This document shows positions 9,965 to 18,857 of a DNA stretch of 64,000 bases, piece after piece (the stretch's first letter is position 1; every line of letters starts with the position of its first letter). Source of the DNA: Tribonema minus (taxonomy: Eukaryota > Sar > Xanthophyceae > Tribonematales > Tribonemataceae); contig JAFCMP010000021.1 in assembly GCA_017506865.1 (NCBI GenBank), positions 62,001 through 126,000 on the forward strand, read 5' to 3'. A program made the position numbers and the translations under genes. The notes below the pieces were generated by a model. The model did no database searches and was not told where the DNA came from. It saw only the letters and a program-made list of their open reading frames with translations.

Positions 9965-12673
9965 TCAACTCCTTCGTCGCCCTAGTATGACGTCTCGCAC
10001 CGTCGGCGTGGATGTGCCCATCGGTGTCAGCGTTTGCCGGCTGCTCTCAAAGAGATTCAGCTGCATGTCCTTGCTCTGCCTGAGCGGAGCGTAAACTACC
10101 TCTACCGTATCCCCCCCTCTGCGTGGCGGGACGAGGGAGGTCACATCTCTGTCAGCAGAGACAGAGTCTCTGAATTCCATGTCTGATTTCACCATAAACC
10201 CCATTCTCTCCATTTCATGCCCTAGTCCGCTTGCGCTGTCACGTGTTTGTATATGTTGGCGCTGCACATCTCCCATCTCCCCAGGTACAGGCGCCTCCCC
10301 TGGTGCTGATGCCATGGCTTGCATGCCCATGTTCTCGCGCACCCTTCCCTGCGGTACATTATGATCCACCTCCCTCACACCAGCGGAGGGGCCGCGCAAT
10401 CCTAGCCGTGACACATCTGCAGATCTCTGCTCATTTTGACTGAACGATGACTGAGCGAGTCTGTCGGGATTCCCTGCCGTCCTGAGGCCCGCTCCCACCA
10501 TGGCGTGTGCAGCTCGTGGGGGCTGGTCCACTGACACGCCGACGAACGCAGCATGAGGGGCTGACTGATCGAATGTGAAACCCTGTGCGCCACGTAGGAC
10601 TGAGTCGCCGTGGAACGCTCCGATCTTGCTAGACGTGCTCGCCCCCCTTCCATCTGGTTCCTCGGGGTTCACACCCTTATCATCTCTCAAATGCTCAACC
10701 TCTGATGGCACCGCAGGGGCGCTGGGGGTGCCGGAAGTCACTGCGATCCGCTGCAGTACGTACCCCAGGCGATCTTGCAGATCGAGCAGGTCGTCGACAC
10801 GCTGTCCAGCCTCGTACGGCGCAGGTGTGGCGCCCGAAGCCGGGCCGGACATGTCAGATGACTGCATCTGTAGTATCGCGGATTTGAGCCCTATAGCCTC
10901 CTGCTGCAAGTGCGCTGCCTCACTGCGATCACTTTCAGAAGCTGGCTGAGCTGGGGCCGAATAAACACCCGAAATGTCAATTTGTCGCATGATGGCAGCA
11001 GTGCGGGATTCCAGCTGCTCATTGCTCACGTAGTTCAGGCCGTCATGCCCGCTGTGCACCGCCGGTGTGGCGTTCGCAGGCACCGCTCCGGACACTGTGT
11101 CTAACTGCCGCATGAGGGCAGCAGTGCGGGATTCCAGCTGCTCGTTGCTCACGTAGTTGAGACCGTCGTGCCCGCTGTGCACAGCCGGCGTGGCATTAGC
11201 AGGAACCGCTCCAGACACGGTATCCATCTGCCGCATGATGGCAGCCGTGCGGGATTTCAGCTGCTCGTCGCTCACGTAGTTCAGGCCGTCGTGCCCGCTG
11301 CGTACAGCTGGGGTGGCAGATGCGGACACCGTTCCCGATACGGTGTTGGTGGTGGTGGTGAGTACAGACGCTCGCGCATCACGTGCGTCGGCGTCCGCGT
11401 ACCTGTCAGGGTCAGCAGACATCTCTGTCGCCGGTGCCGAAGGATAGTCAGCGCGACCAGCTGCATCTGCCGATGGCACCACCGCCGTGCTGGTATCATC
11501 TGTCAGACGCACATTTGAAGAAAATCCGGTACCGACTGTGAACGCGGCGATCTGATTGGGAGGAAGCGAAGAGGGGTCGATTTTGATCCCCCCCAACTTC
11601 AACCGAATGCTAGCTTGAGGCGCTTTAGCCCCACCTGCGGGCAACACCCCGAGGCCCGTGCCCTGAGGCCCGATACCTAGCGTCGTCTGCTTAAGCGGCG
11701 CGGCCTCCGATGGAGCCACGACTGCCGCACCCAGCGGCACCGCATACGCACCTGGAGCGCTGGTGGTGTCCACATGAAGGTTGAAGGAGCGGCTCACGCC
11801 GACAGAAGCGTTCTCCTGGCTTCTAAAGGACGGCTGCATAGACGACGCCACCGCCTGAGGAGGAAGCGAGGGCTGCACATCCTTGTCAGTCCTTTCTAGC
11901 ACGAAGGAAGGCCGCTCCCACTTGGGTGCTATCGACCCCTGACCTGTTCCGTAGCCAGTCCATTCCTGCTTGACAGGGAGAGCCCAGTTCTTGTAGGTGG
12001 AGGTGCCGGCTTTTCCATATGAGCCCACGATGGTCGACATCAGGCTCTTGCGGTGTTGCGTCTCGCCTTGACCATATATGTCCTCTGCTGGCGGAAGGGG
12101 TAGGACCTGTGTGCGCTTCGGGAGAGGTGGAGCATCAGTTGCTCGCATCCATGCGGGATACTTGGTGTTGGAAGCCGGTGTGGGGTCTCGGTCCGGAACA
12201 GGAGTGTCGATGATCTTCATCACTCTGGCGGCCTCAGAGTTGGCCTCTGCGTGCTTCATGCGTTCTATGCGCTGCTTTACAGCCTCCTTGCGCGCGATGA
12301 GGCCGCTGTGCATGGTACTCATAAAATTCATGTACTGTCCGTCGAGCTCATTCGTGTAAGGGTCACTGATGTCCTGCGTAGGATATGGAGCGATGGTTCT
12401 GAAGATGGGAGCACCGGGATCTTCATGCTCCGGGTCCTCAAAATCTGGGCCATATATGCGCCGTACAGAAGTTGTGGCAGAGGGGGCAGCAGGTAGAGGC
12501 ACACGTGGCACAGGTGGCACAGGTGGTTCGGGGGCAGACGCATCTGCGAGGTCGGCATATTCATCGCCGGGCGCACCTAGTGGAATGCGGGTCGGGTCAT
12601 CGACATCGCTCCGAGTCTTGGAGTACATGTGCAGAAGTACCCCGCCTAGAGCGGTGCCCAGTGCGAATTCCAT
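9965..12673 (-). CDS. Large Pro/Ser/Ala-rich probable virion protein with internal repeats
   Basis: This is a 902-residue protein with no recognised enzyme motif. The first 20 residues (MEFALGTALGGVLLHMYSK) form a short hydrophobic segment that could anchor it in a membrane. Most of the rest is low-complexity and probably unstructured, rich in Pro, Ser, Ala, Gly and Thr. Residues about 440-575 contain three tandem copies of a 41-residue unit that includes HSGHDGLNYVS and EQLESRTAA. Length, composition and the N-terminal anchor suggest a structural or membrane-associated virion protein, but this is inference. It is divergently transcribed from the kinase gene, with about 80 bp between the two starts. 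Confidence 0.7.
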   Translation of the reverse strand: MEFALGTALGGVLLHMYSKTRSDVDDPTRIPLGAPGDEYADLADASAPEPPVPPVPRVPLPAAPSATTSVRRIYGPDFEDPEHEDPGAPIFRTIAPYPTQDISDPYTNELDGQYMNFMSTMHSGLIARKEAVKQRIERMKHAEANSEAARVMKIIDTPVPDRDPTPASNTKYPAWMRATDAPPLPKRTQVLPLPPAEDIYGQGETQHRKSLMSTIVGSYGKAGTSTYKNWALPVKQEWTGYGTGQGSIAPKWERPSFVLERTDKDVQPSLPPQAVASSMQPSFRSQENASVGVSRSFNLHVDTTSAPGAYAVPLGAAVVAPSEAAPLKQTTLGIGPQGTGLGVLPAGGAKAPQASIRLKLGGIKIDPSSLPPNQIAAFTVGTGFSSNVRLTDDTSTAVVPSADAAGRADYPSAPATEMSADPDRYADADARDARASVLTTTTNTVSGTVSASATPAVRSGHDGLNYVSDEQLKSRTAAIMRQMDTVSGAVPANATPAVHSGHDGLNYVSNEQLESRTAALMRQLDTVSGAVPANATPAVHSGHDGLNYVSNEQLESRTAAIMRQIDISGVYSAPAQPASESDRSEAAHLQQEAIGLKSAILQMQSSDMSGPASGATPAPYEAGQRVDDLLDLQDRLGYVLQRIAVTSGTPSAPAVPSEVEHLRDDKGVNPEEPDGRGASTSSKIGAFHGDSVLRGAQGFTFDQSAPHAAFVGVSVDQPPRAAHAMVGAGLRTAGNPDRLAQSSFSQNEQRSADVSRLGLRGPSAGVREVDHNVPQGRVRENMGMQAMASAPGEAPVPGEMGDVQRQHIQTRDSASGLGHEMERMGFMVKSDMEFRDSVSADRDVTSLVPPRRGGDTVEVVYAPLRQSKDMQLNLFESSRQTLTPMGTSTPTVRDVILGRRRS
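10970..11345 (-). repeat. Three tandem 123-bp coding repeats
   Basis: Three direct copies of a 123-bp (41-codon) unit lie inside the large virion-type protein. The phrase encoding GHDGLNYVS recurs at about 11029, 11152 and 11275. The copies differ mostly at single bases and keep the frame. The two left copies (11029 and 11152) are closest to each other. Confidence 0.9.
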
Positions 12674-12753
12674 GATACGCAGTGGAGCAACTATATGACA
12701 TTACTGAGATTATTTTTGTGCGTCCCTTAGTACAGGGTGGCAGCGTAAACATA
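12674..12753. promoter_or_regulatory. Divergent promoter region between virion-type protein and kinase
   Basis: About 80 bp separate the two divergent start codons. The stretch is AT-richer than its surroundings and holds ACTATATGAC and GATTATTTTTG. Control elements for both genes must sit here or inside the coding regions. No factor site can be named. Confidence 0.35.
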
Positions 12754-13653
12754 ATGGACGTCATGACGTCTCCACCCCCTATGGCCAAAGTGGGTGACAC
12801 CATTGAGATCTATACGGTGATAAGAATGCTGGGGACCGGATCGTCAGGGGAAGTGGTGTTGGCGCGTGAGACAGACAACCCTGATAAGCTGTTTGCGATC
12901 AAGATCATATTGCTCAAGTACATCCACCGCAACCACCTGTCAACGCAGATCAAGAGAGAGATCAGTGTGATGAAGTCGCTGCACCATGATAACATCGTCC
13001 GCTTGTACAGGGTCCTGAAGGGCGGCAGCAGGCTTTACCTCGTTTGTGAATACATATCGGGGGGAGACCTCTTCGACAAAATTTCCGGCCTCACATCACT
13101 GCCAGAGCCTCTAGCCTGCAAGTACTTCATTCAGATTGTCAAGGCCATACAGTATTGCCATGACAACGGCATCACTCACCGCGACTTGAAGCCTGAGAAT
13201 TGCATGGTGACAGTTGATGATGAGATCAAGGTCACCGATTTCGGTCTGTCCAACATTACCAGTCAAAAATACGGTGACATGTTCTTCACTGTTTGCGGGA
13301 CCCCACACTACGCGAGCCCTGAAGTGTTGTCAAGGGTCCAGTATCATGGACCGCTAAGTGATATATGGAGCATCGGAGTCCTGCTGTACGTAATGTTGCT
13401 GGGCTACCTACCATTCGATGACGACTTGCATGAAGCTCTGCGCATCAAGATCAAGCACGCAAAGTTTGTGATCCCCAAAAATTCGATGTCTCCAGAGGCG
13501 GAGGATCTGATTAGGAGAATCATCAAAGCCGACCCTGCCAAGAGACCATCGCTCGCAGAAATACTGGCGCACGACTGGGTTAAGCATCACTCAAATCATG
13601 ATGATGACGAGTTCGCAGCCATACCTGATGACAAGAAGAAGGAAGAAGTATAG
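12754..13653 (+). CDS. Serine/threonine protein kinase, CAMK/SNF1-like
   Basis: This is a complete eukaryotic-type protein kinase of about 299 residues from ATG 12754; the frame extends upstream to 12682. All core motifs are present: glycine loop GTGSSGEV, catalytic lysine in FAIKI, HRDLKPEN catalytic loop, DFGLSN magnesium-binding loop, a variant SPE in place of APE (YASPEVL), and DIWSIGV in subdomain IX. The activation-segment threonine region reads FFTVCGTPHY. The catalytic-loop spacing and the CGTPHY..PEVL segment resemble SNF1/CAMK kinases. The C-terminal tail is short, acidic, then lysine-rich. Many large DNA viruses carry such kinases, in virions or to act on host signalling; substrates cannot be predicted. 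Confidence 0.93.
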   Translation: MDVMTSPPPMAKVGDTIEIYTVIRMLGTGSSGEVVLARETDNPDKLFAIKIILLKYIHRNHLSTQIKREISVMKSLHHDNIVRLYRVLKGGSRLYLVCEYISGGDLFDKISGLTSLPEPLACKYFIQIVKAIQYCHDNGITHRDLKPENCMVTVDDEIKVTDFGLSNITSQKYGDMFFTVCGTPHYASPEVLSRVQYHGPLSDIWSIGVLLYVMLLGYLPFDDDLHEALRIKIKHAKFVIPKNSMSPEAEDLIRRIIKADPAKRPSLAEILAHDWVKHHSNHDDDEFAAIPDDKKKEEV

Positions 13654-13851
13654 TCAAAAGCATGTCGCATGAGCCTTGGTCGGAGATTTGCGGCTGTTGT
13701 GATTCGCGTGTGGTTCAGATTGGTTACACCAGTTTGGCTGCTCTCCATCAACAAGCTTCGTAAGTGTGTGGGCTGGTTAATACTCCTGCAGCACCGGTGA
13801 CCAGAAACCTCGCTAAATAAATGTTTCCGGAGTGTATATATACATACACAC

Positions 13852-14487
13852 ATGCCGTTCGCATTTACGGCATTGGGTGCCGTACAAAGCTGCTCAAAGT
13901 TTGAAGATAACGATGGCGCAGTCGGGCCCAGCACCGTGTCCGGTGGGGATGGCACCTACACCTTCAAGTGGTCGGACGGACCTGTCGGCGCGCAACGTCT
14001 CGATGTGAAGGCGGGCATGTACATTTTGACTGCGTCTGACGGGTCAGGACTGTCGTTGAAGCACACATTTGTGGTGCGGCAGCCACGCGAACGCGCCGCC
14101 GCGCCTAATACACTGGGCGACCCGCGCCCGACTCGCTCAAGTGCACGTAACCGTTATTATATTGATGAAGCTCCTACTCCTTCGATCAGCCCTCCAGCGA
14201 CGACTGCTGGCGATTATAGTATCACAACTACAGGCATCACAGAAAGCGGGGGTAATGCTCTGTCGGTCGTTGCAGATGCGTGGCATGCGAACGCATTCTC
14301 GTCCAACTCTCTCAACATAGATAACGGCTCAGTGAGTCTGACGTCAGCCGGCGTGACAATATCTGATGATGCGTGCCTTCTTTTTGGTAACGGAACGTGG
14401 AGACTGCGCTATGAGGAGGTGAGTACGGAAATGGTGTTCGAATGCTTAGAGGAAGGCGTTTGGGTACGACACTTCATAATTGACTGA
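13852..14487 (+). CDS. SprB/PKD-like repeat protein
   Basis: This is a 211-residue protein. Residues about 30-75 contain GGDGTYTFKWSDG and AGMYILTASDGSG, the pattern of SprB or PKD-like beta-sandwich repeats found in surface adhesins. The remainder is Ser/Thr-rich with beta-type patterning and no recognised domain; the C-terminus may be a small beta domain (LLFGNGTWRLRYEE). It may be a virion surface or fibre protein, by analogy with the related domain in the gene at 17774-18697. No clear signal peptide is visible. Confidence 0.6.
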   Translation: MPFAFTALGAVQSCSKFEDNDGAVGPSTVSGGDGTYTFKWSDGPVGAQRLDVKAGMYILTASDGSGLSLKHTFVVRQPRERAAAPNTLGDPRPTRSSARNRYYIDEAPTPSISPPATTAGDYSITTTGITESGGNALSVVADAWHANAFSSNSLNIDNGSVSLTSAGVTISDDACLLFGNGTWRLRYEEVSTEMVFECLEEGVWVRHFIID

Positions 14488-14625
14488 TGATATCATCCTC
14501 ATGCAGATCAGAAAGTTCAAGTACTGCGTTCTTTAGTTTACACTTAATGACTTGGGGTCAGCCTTACGATTTATCCCATATACGCGCGCACCAACGCTGC
14601 GTATATTCTGAATAAGATTCGGCGG

Positions 14626-14725
14626 ATATATATATATCATGTCAGGGCGCGCAAATATTAAATATTGCGGCACGTCAATGTGCAGCACTCATTCACAACC
14701 TCTCTGACCGTAGGTCACTTGCAAC
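14626..14725 (+). promoter_or_regulatory. Conserved upstream region shared with the paralogue at 57581
   Basis: The 100 bp before ATG 14726 are almost the same as 57483-57580. They include an alternating TATATATATATC tract, the palindrome-like AATATTAAATATT, and the block GCACTCATTCACAACCTC up to the start codon. The two flanking regions further upstream do not match. The segment probably contains the promoter and was copied with the gene. Confidence 0.75.
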
Positions 14726-16075
14726 ATGACCATAGTGGCACGCAAGACGGCAAAGCAGATTAATGAGCAGAAGCGGCTTTGGGCCAAGGCAAAGAAACCG
14801 GGGCCGCCGGCTGCAAAACGCACGAAACTGACGTTTCAGTACTTGAAGGACAAATTCATTTCCTGGGGCTACAACCTTGATGACGATGACGATAAGCAGA
14901 AGAAGTACATCCAAGAGCAGGAGCAACGCATGTCTCAGTGCACCATGCTCCAGAACGATGGCACCGTCACGCCGTTATACAATAACATAAAACAAGGCAA
15001 TACTGCGCGGGCGAACACGACACTCAAGGAGATTCAGGCGCGCAAGGCAGCGGGACATGCAAAGCAGAGCGCGACGATGATAGCTCTAGGTCTCGGCCAA
15101 CAGAATCATCTGGAGAAATCAACGTTCGAAGCGCTTATGCACGCCACAGGCCTGCGTGACATGCTCAAGTACCAGTGGGCGCCGGACGGCGTGCAAGTGG
15201 ACACGGCGCTGAAACTCTTGAGCACGGCCGCGGATGCACACTGCCAGACTCAACTCAAGTCGTCCATGACTACAGACGGAGGGAACTTCAATTTCAACAT
15301 CTCCAAAACAGATATGCGCACCAAGTACGCCGGCCAGCTGATCATCGCGATCGGCTACAAGCTGGGTAATGACGGTGAGATCATAGTCACCCAAGTCTTC
15401 GTGCTGTCTGACGCGAAGGATATGCCAGGCGAATATTTGTGTCCAAGGGTCGATCCTAAGGGGGAGGATTCGCATGCGCACCTTCGAAATCGCATGGACG
15501 GCGATGAGCTGCAGAAGGGGTGCGGGCAAACTATTCTAGACGGTATGCAGAAGGTTACACACCACACGCTTCACGACACATTTTTCAGCCTTGACGTCAA
15601 CCGCTACGTGTCCACGACCACCAAGAAGGAGCTCATAGGTCTCGAGCACATCATGGGTGGCCTCCCGCAGAACACAACGATGACGCTGGCCAGTGACAAG
15701 GGCAAGGCAGTCGACTTCTCACTCCATCGGGGAGCCACATCAATGGGCATATCAGCAAAGACTGCAGTCCTGAACAACAAGAAGCCCGATGGGAGTTTTT
15801 CGGGTTATTTCTTCAATACAGGAGCGGCGCCCGACCACGACAAGTGTGACTGGGTATTGGTCGTCTACCTGGACAAGGCGCGCACAGCCGTGGAAAGCTT
15901 CTCTACCATCAGAGGCAGCGCAGTGTATACAGGCAATGGTAAGGCCTTTTTTTGGAACAAGTCGGAACGCAAGAAGGGGGTAGATTACAGGATCAAGAAG
16001 TACCCGGCATCCGAGCTGCCGCGGGTCGTCGACCTCATGTTTGAGAAGCAAGGAGGACAGCAGATCACCCTATAG
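14726..16075 (+). CDS. Protein of unknown function, paralogue of 57581-58972; possible PD-(D/E)XK-type nuclease
   Basis: This 449-residue protein has a close relative in the window at 57581, with about three quarters identical residues by eye. The N-terminus is basic, followed by an acidic run (DDDDDK) near residue 53. The C-terminal third contains AVDFSLHRG, GISAKTA and CDWVLVVYLD. That order (acidic residue, then a lysine in a strand, then an Asp-Trp strand) resembles PD-(D/E)XK nuclease cores, but the match is weak and unproven. I do not recognise the family. It shares a copied promoter region with its paralogue. Confidence 0.75.
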   Translation: MTIVARKTAKQINEQKRLWAKAKKPGPPAAKRTKLTFQYLKDKFISWGYNLDDDDDKQKKYIQEQEQRMSQCTMLQNDGTVTPLYNNIKQGNTARANTTLKEIQARKAAGHAKQSATMIALGLGQQNHLEKSTFEALMHATGLRDMLKYQWAPDGVQVDTALKLLSTAADAHCQTQLKSSMTTDGGNFNFNISKTDMRTKYAGQLIIAIGYKLGNDGEIIVTQVFVLSDAKDMPGEYLCPRVDPKGEDSHAHLRNRMDGDELQKGCGQTILDGMQKVTHHTLHDTFFSLDVNRYVSTTTKKELIGLEHIMGGLPQNTTMTLASDKGKAVDFSLHRGATSMGISAKTAVLNNKKPDGSFSGYFFNTGAAPDHDKCDWVLVVYLDKARTAVESFSTIRGSAVYTGNGKAFFWNKSERKKGVDYRIKKYPASELPRVVDLMFEKQGGQQITL

Positions 16076-16292
16076 TCATGCTGGTCAAGGTTTTGTCAAG
16101 TAGTTAATGTGTGTGACATGTGGGCCATCAATAAAATGTGCATTTATGACATGAGGCAAACGATGGTTGTTTTCTCTGTGGGCACACCTTTATAAAGTGC
16201 ATGCGTCCAACTGTTATGCTTGCTGATTCTAAATGTAAAAAGCAATTGAGCTCTGGTGCTTGGAGCGCAGGTGACTGTGATTACGAGCAAAT
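16076..16292. other. Intergenic region with TATA-like elements
   Basis: This 217-bp gap after the unknown protein holds an AATAAA-type signal (CAATAAAATG at about 16129) and CTTTATAAAG at about 16188. No gene is seen. The AATAAA motif may serve as the 3' processing signal of the upstream gene. Confidence 0.4.
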
Positions 16293-16655
16293 TCATAGCC
16301 CGCTCCCCCTTACAGCATTCTCTAAATCTCTCAAAATGATACCCTCTTTGACCGGACTGTATCCTTTTATAAGCAGAGCAGGGAGCCTGTGCACCTCCAG
16401 GCGCTTAGCTACGTCTCGCGTGCCGTCGGCTCGTCCTATACACACAGAAAAGCACGGCGCAGCGTTGACCTCGTCGGACAGAACTTGGAAATTTTCTAAC
16501 GCCTCCGCACTGCGCTTGCCGACTTGTCCATAAAACAGCACTGCGCTGCCGGGGGACAATGCGAACACGTGCTGCCATGTGTGCAGTGGTGTGACTGCCA
16601 TATGCAGAGCGTATGCTTTGTGAGATAAGAGAGCAATCAATAAAAGCGGATTCAT
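16293..16655 (-). CDS. Secreted or membrane thioredoxin-fold protein without CxxC
   Basis: This is a 120-residue protein. Residues 1-18 are hydrophobic (MNPLLLIALLSHKAYA) and look like a signal peptide. The remainder has a thioredoxin-like pattern: a strand SAVLFYG, a helix, a second strand, and HRLPALL, which corresponds to the cis-proline loop. The redox CxxC is absent; GQVGKRS stands in its place. It is therefore unlikely to be a disulphide oxidoreductase and may be a structural or chaperone-like relative. TATATAATAATG lies about 20-30 bp upstream of the ATG. Confidence 0.6.
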   Translation of the reverse strand: MNPLLLIALLSHKAYALHMAVTPLHTWQHVFALSPGSAVLFYGQVGKRSAEALENFQVLSDEVNAAPCFSVCIGRADGTRDVAKRLEVHRLPALLIKGYSPVKEGIILRDLENAVRGSGL

Positions 16656-16664
16656 TGTCAGTTG

Positions 16665-16685
16665 TACATGAACATTATTATATAA
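16665..16685 (-). promoter_or_regulatory. TATA-like promoter of the thioredoxin-fold gene
   Basis: On the minus strand the sequence reads GATTATATAATAATGTTC, ending about 15 bp before the start codon of the gene at 16293-16655. It also separates this gene from the stop codon of the peptidase gene at 16686. Confidence 0.45.
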
Positions 16686-17762
16686 TCAAAAAAGGTTCAT
16701 TTTCATTGAACTAAACCTCTCACACTTCACCCACTTCATCTCTTCAAAAAGTGATTGCATGAATGGAGTGTCCTTCGTGCCGCACATGCATTGTACTACA
16801 TCAGCAAGCTTGTCCACCAGCAGCAAACACGGGGTGGGAGACACAGATATTCGCGATAGAATCAATTCCAGAACTTCTCCATCATCGCGCGCCGCCACCA
16901 GCATTGCCGTCCTGAATAAGAAGTACTCAAGTGCATATGTCGTCTGCCGCCAAGGGATTTGACCCCCGCCGTTCCGTACGAAAAGATGCGCCGACTGTTT
17001 CATGCTGTGCTTGATCTGGCTGTCCAGCACGGACTCAATGTCTTCGCCAGTTTCGCATGAGTGCTGAACGCACATCATCAGTTGCGCGATCGCTTCTGTC
17101 AAGCCTTCAATAGGGTTGTAAGCGCCCTCAACCTGAAACCATGTGAGCCTGCGTCGTGACATGAGATTCCTGCCCTCGGTCATGCAGTCTGTCCGTGTTA
17201 CATGAACCATTTCGTGCATGATCACCTTGGCAGATTCCTCACATCTATACACGATGATATTGTGAGTGTCAGGGGTGACGCCTGAATTCAATACCTCTGG
17301 CGAACACGGGCTGTGCCCTCCATACCGATCGTAGCCCTTCGGATGATCTAGGAGAAAGACAGTTACGCACAGCGGTGTCTGTGATGTATGCGTGATCTCA
17401 CGCATGAACAGCGTCGCTGTCATGATGCGTCGTATCAATTGCGACTCACAGGGCAAAGGTGCAGTTGCACCCTGGCAGTAAAACCGCCATGTGCACTCGC
17501 CCTCCACGATCTCCACAGATCCATTCACCTGAAGCACAATCAAATCAATCACTGCAGGCACTGGGATGCTCGTTAACACCAGCACCCCATCAGAAATACC
17601 CGGGAGACGGTTTTGCGCTTGCTCAGCTGCGAAATTTCGTCCTACATAAGGCATCTGGTCCAGCGTGAAGCTGTCAGTGCCCACAGACAACCCCAGGTGA
17701 GCTGCTACCGCTTCGGTATATGTGTCCGCACACACAGGGTGTGTCAAGGTGATATACGCCAT
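16686..17762 (-). CDS. HExxH zinc metallopeptidase-like protein
   Basis: This protein is about 358 residues long from ATG 17762 (MAYITL). The frame extends to 17795, but that start would overlap the previous gene's stop at 17774. It carries a zinc-peptidase motif VIMHEMVHVTR, where the two His residues would bind zinc and Glu would be catalytic. About 40 residues later comes EGLTEAIAQ, which could supply the third ligand, as in gluzincins. No signal peptide or transmembrane segment is seen. The substrate is unknown. It follows the SprB/FN3-type gene on the same strand, separated by only 11 bp, so the two may be transcribed together. Confidence 0.65.
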   Translation of the reverse strand: MAYITLTHPVCADTYTEAVAAHLGLSVGTDSFTLDQMPYVGRNFAAEQAQNRLPGISDGVLVLTSIPVPAVIDLIVLQVNGSVEIVEGECTWRFYCQGATAPLPCESQLIRRIMTATLFMREITHTSQTPLCVTVFLLDHPKGYDRYGGHSPCSPEVLNSGVTPDTHNIIVYRCEESAKVIMHEMVHVTRTDCMTEGRNLMSRRRLTWFQVEGAYNPIEGLTEAIAQLMMCVQHSCETGEDIESVLDSQIKHSMKQSAHLFVRNGGGQIPWRQTTYALEYFLFRTAMLVAARDDGEVLELILSRISVSPTPCLLLVDKLADVVQCMCGTKDTPFMQSLFEEMKWVKCERFSSMKMNLF

Positions 17763-17773
17763 GTTTGTAAGTA

Positions 17774-18697
17774 TCATGCTACAATTACGGTGCACCGTTG
17801 CGAGTTGAGTGTGAACGTGTCTCCATGACTGTACGTCACTCCGTCGACTGTGATGCTATCGGTGGTCTTGTCGTAAGAGACGGAAGTGCTCGCGGTGCCG
17901 AAGGACAGAGTAGCAACTTGCGAGGTTACGCCAGTAGAGTTGAAGGGGATATACACACTATCGCCCTTAGTCGGAACAGATGTGGTGGCTCCCACCTGGG
18001 CGACCTTCGGCGTGACATTCTTATTGCTGCTGCTCACCTCAGCTTTCAATGCGAGGCGGTCACCGCTAGAAAATGCTGTAGCAATGACAGATGCCATGTT
18101 GACATTGTTGGTGCTGTTGGTGATGTACTTGATGTCGTAGAGAGATGCCGCCTGCGCCGGGATGAATGCGGTTTTACCAAAGTTTCCTATAGAATTCACC
18201 GTCGTGGTCACCACTGCGGTGTATTTCAGCGCATGCGGCTGGGTCCCCGTCGACGACGAATACACCTTCACCGTGTACTCACACGATGGGAGCAAGTTTC
18301 GAATGATCAACGTATTGGCACGCGTGTTGCCCACTTCTAGAGTATCCGTAAAATCCCCGGTTTTCCTGCAGAGCACTTTGTAAGTCAACTCTCCTGTAAC
18401 CTTGGACCACGTAGCGTTAATGCTGACAGGCGTCGCTAGTAGAACAAGTGCAGGCGATGGTTGAGTCAGCGTGATGCTGGCTGATCCAGTGGTACCGTTT
18501 GCTGCAGTCACAGTCACCGAGTACGTACCGGCGGTGAGGTAAGTCCTCGACTGGGGTGTGATTGTAGAGACGACGCCCTTATCAGTCCACGAGTACTGAT
18601 ACGGGCCCGCAGCACCAGTGACACTACTGACGGTGACGGCGCCGCTGTAATTTGCATACGCCGTCAGGTTTATCGGCGCCAGCGTGACCACAAGCAT
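17774..18697 (-). CDS. Adhesin-like protein with SprB/PKD and fibronectin-III-like domains
   Basis: From ATG 18697 this protein has about 307 residues; the frame extends to 18811, so the start is uncertain. The first 85 residues match a SprB/PKD-like repeat (GPYQYSWTDKG, then LTAGTYSVTVTAANG). Residues about 95-180 look like a fibronectin type III domain (VSINATWSKV, YTVKVYSS). The C-terminal part is beta-rich and ends in a small domain with VDGVTYSHGD and TFTLNSQRC. These are surface-protein domains. With the gene at 13852 it suggests a set of virion or cell-surface attachment proteins, which is inference. Confidence 0.65.
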   Translation of the reverse strand: MLVVTLAPINLTAYANYSGAVTVSSVTGAAGPYQYSWTDKGVVSTITPQSRTYLTAGTYSVTVTAANGTTGSASITLTQPSPALVLLATPVSINATWSKVTGELTYKVLCRKTGDFTDTLEVGNTRANTLIIRNLLPSCEYTVKVYSSSTGTQPHALKYTAVVTTTVNSIGNFGKTAFIPAQAASLYDIKYITNSTNNVNMASVIATAFSSGDRLALKAEVSSSNKNVTPKVAQVGATTSVPTKGDSVYIPFNSTGVTSQVATLSFGTASTSVSYDKTTDSITVDGVTYSHGDTFTLNSQRCTVIVA

Positions 18698-18857
18698 GCT
18701 CTGTGAATCGTGTTCAGTTGTCTCATACATATTTTCAATGCACTTGTGCATCAACATGCAATTCAACAGACATGAGGAAGCTAATGTCGCATGTACATGG
18801 CGTATGTACAACCCGTGCTATTTAAACAAGTCACCCCCACTTCCATGTCGCATGCGC

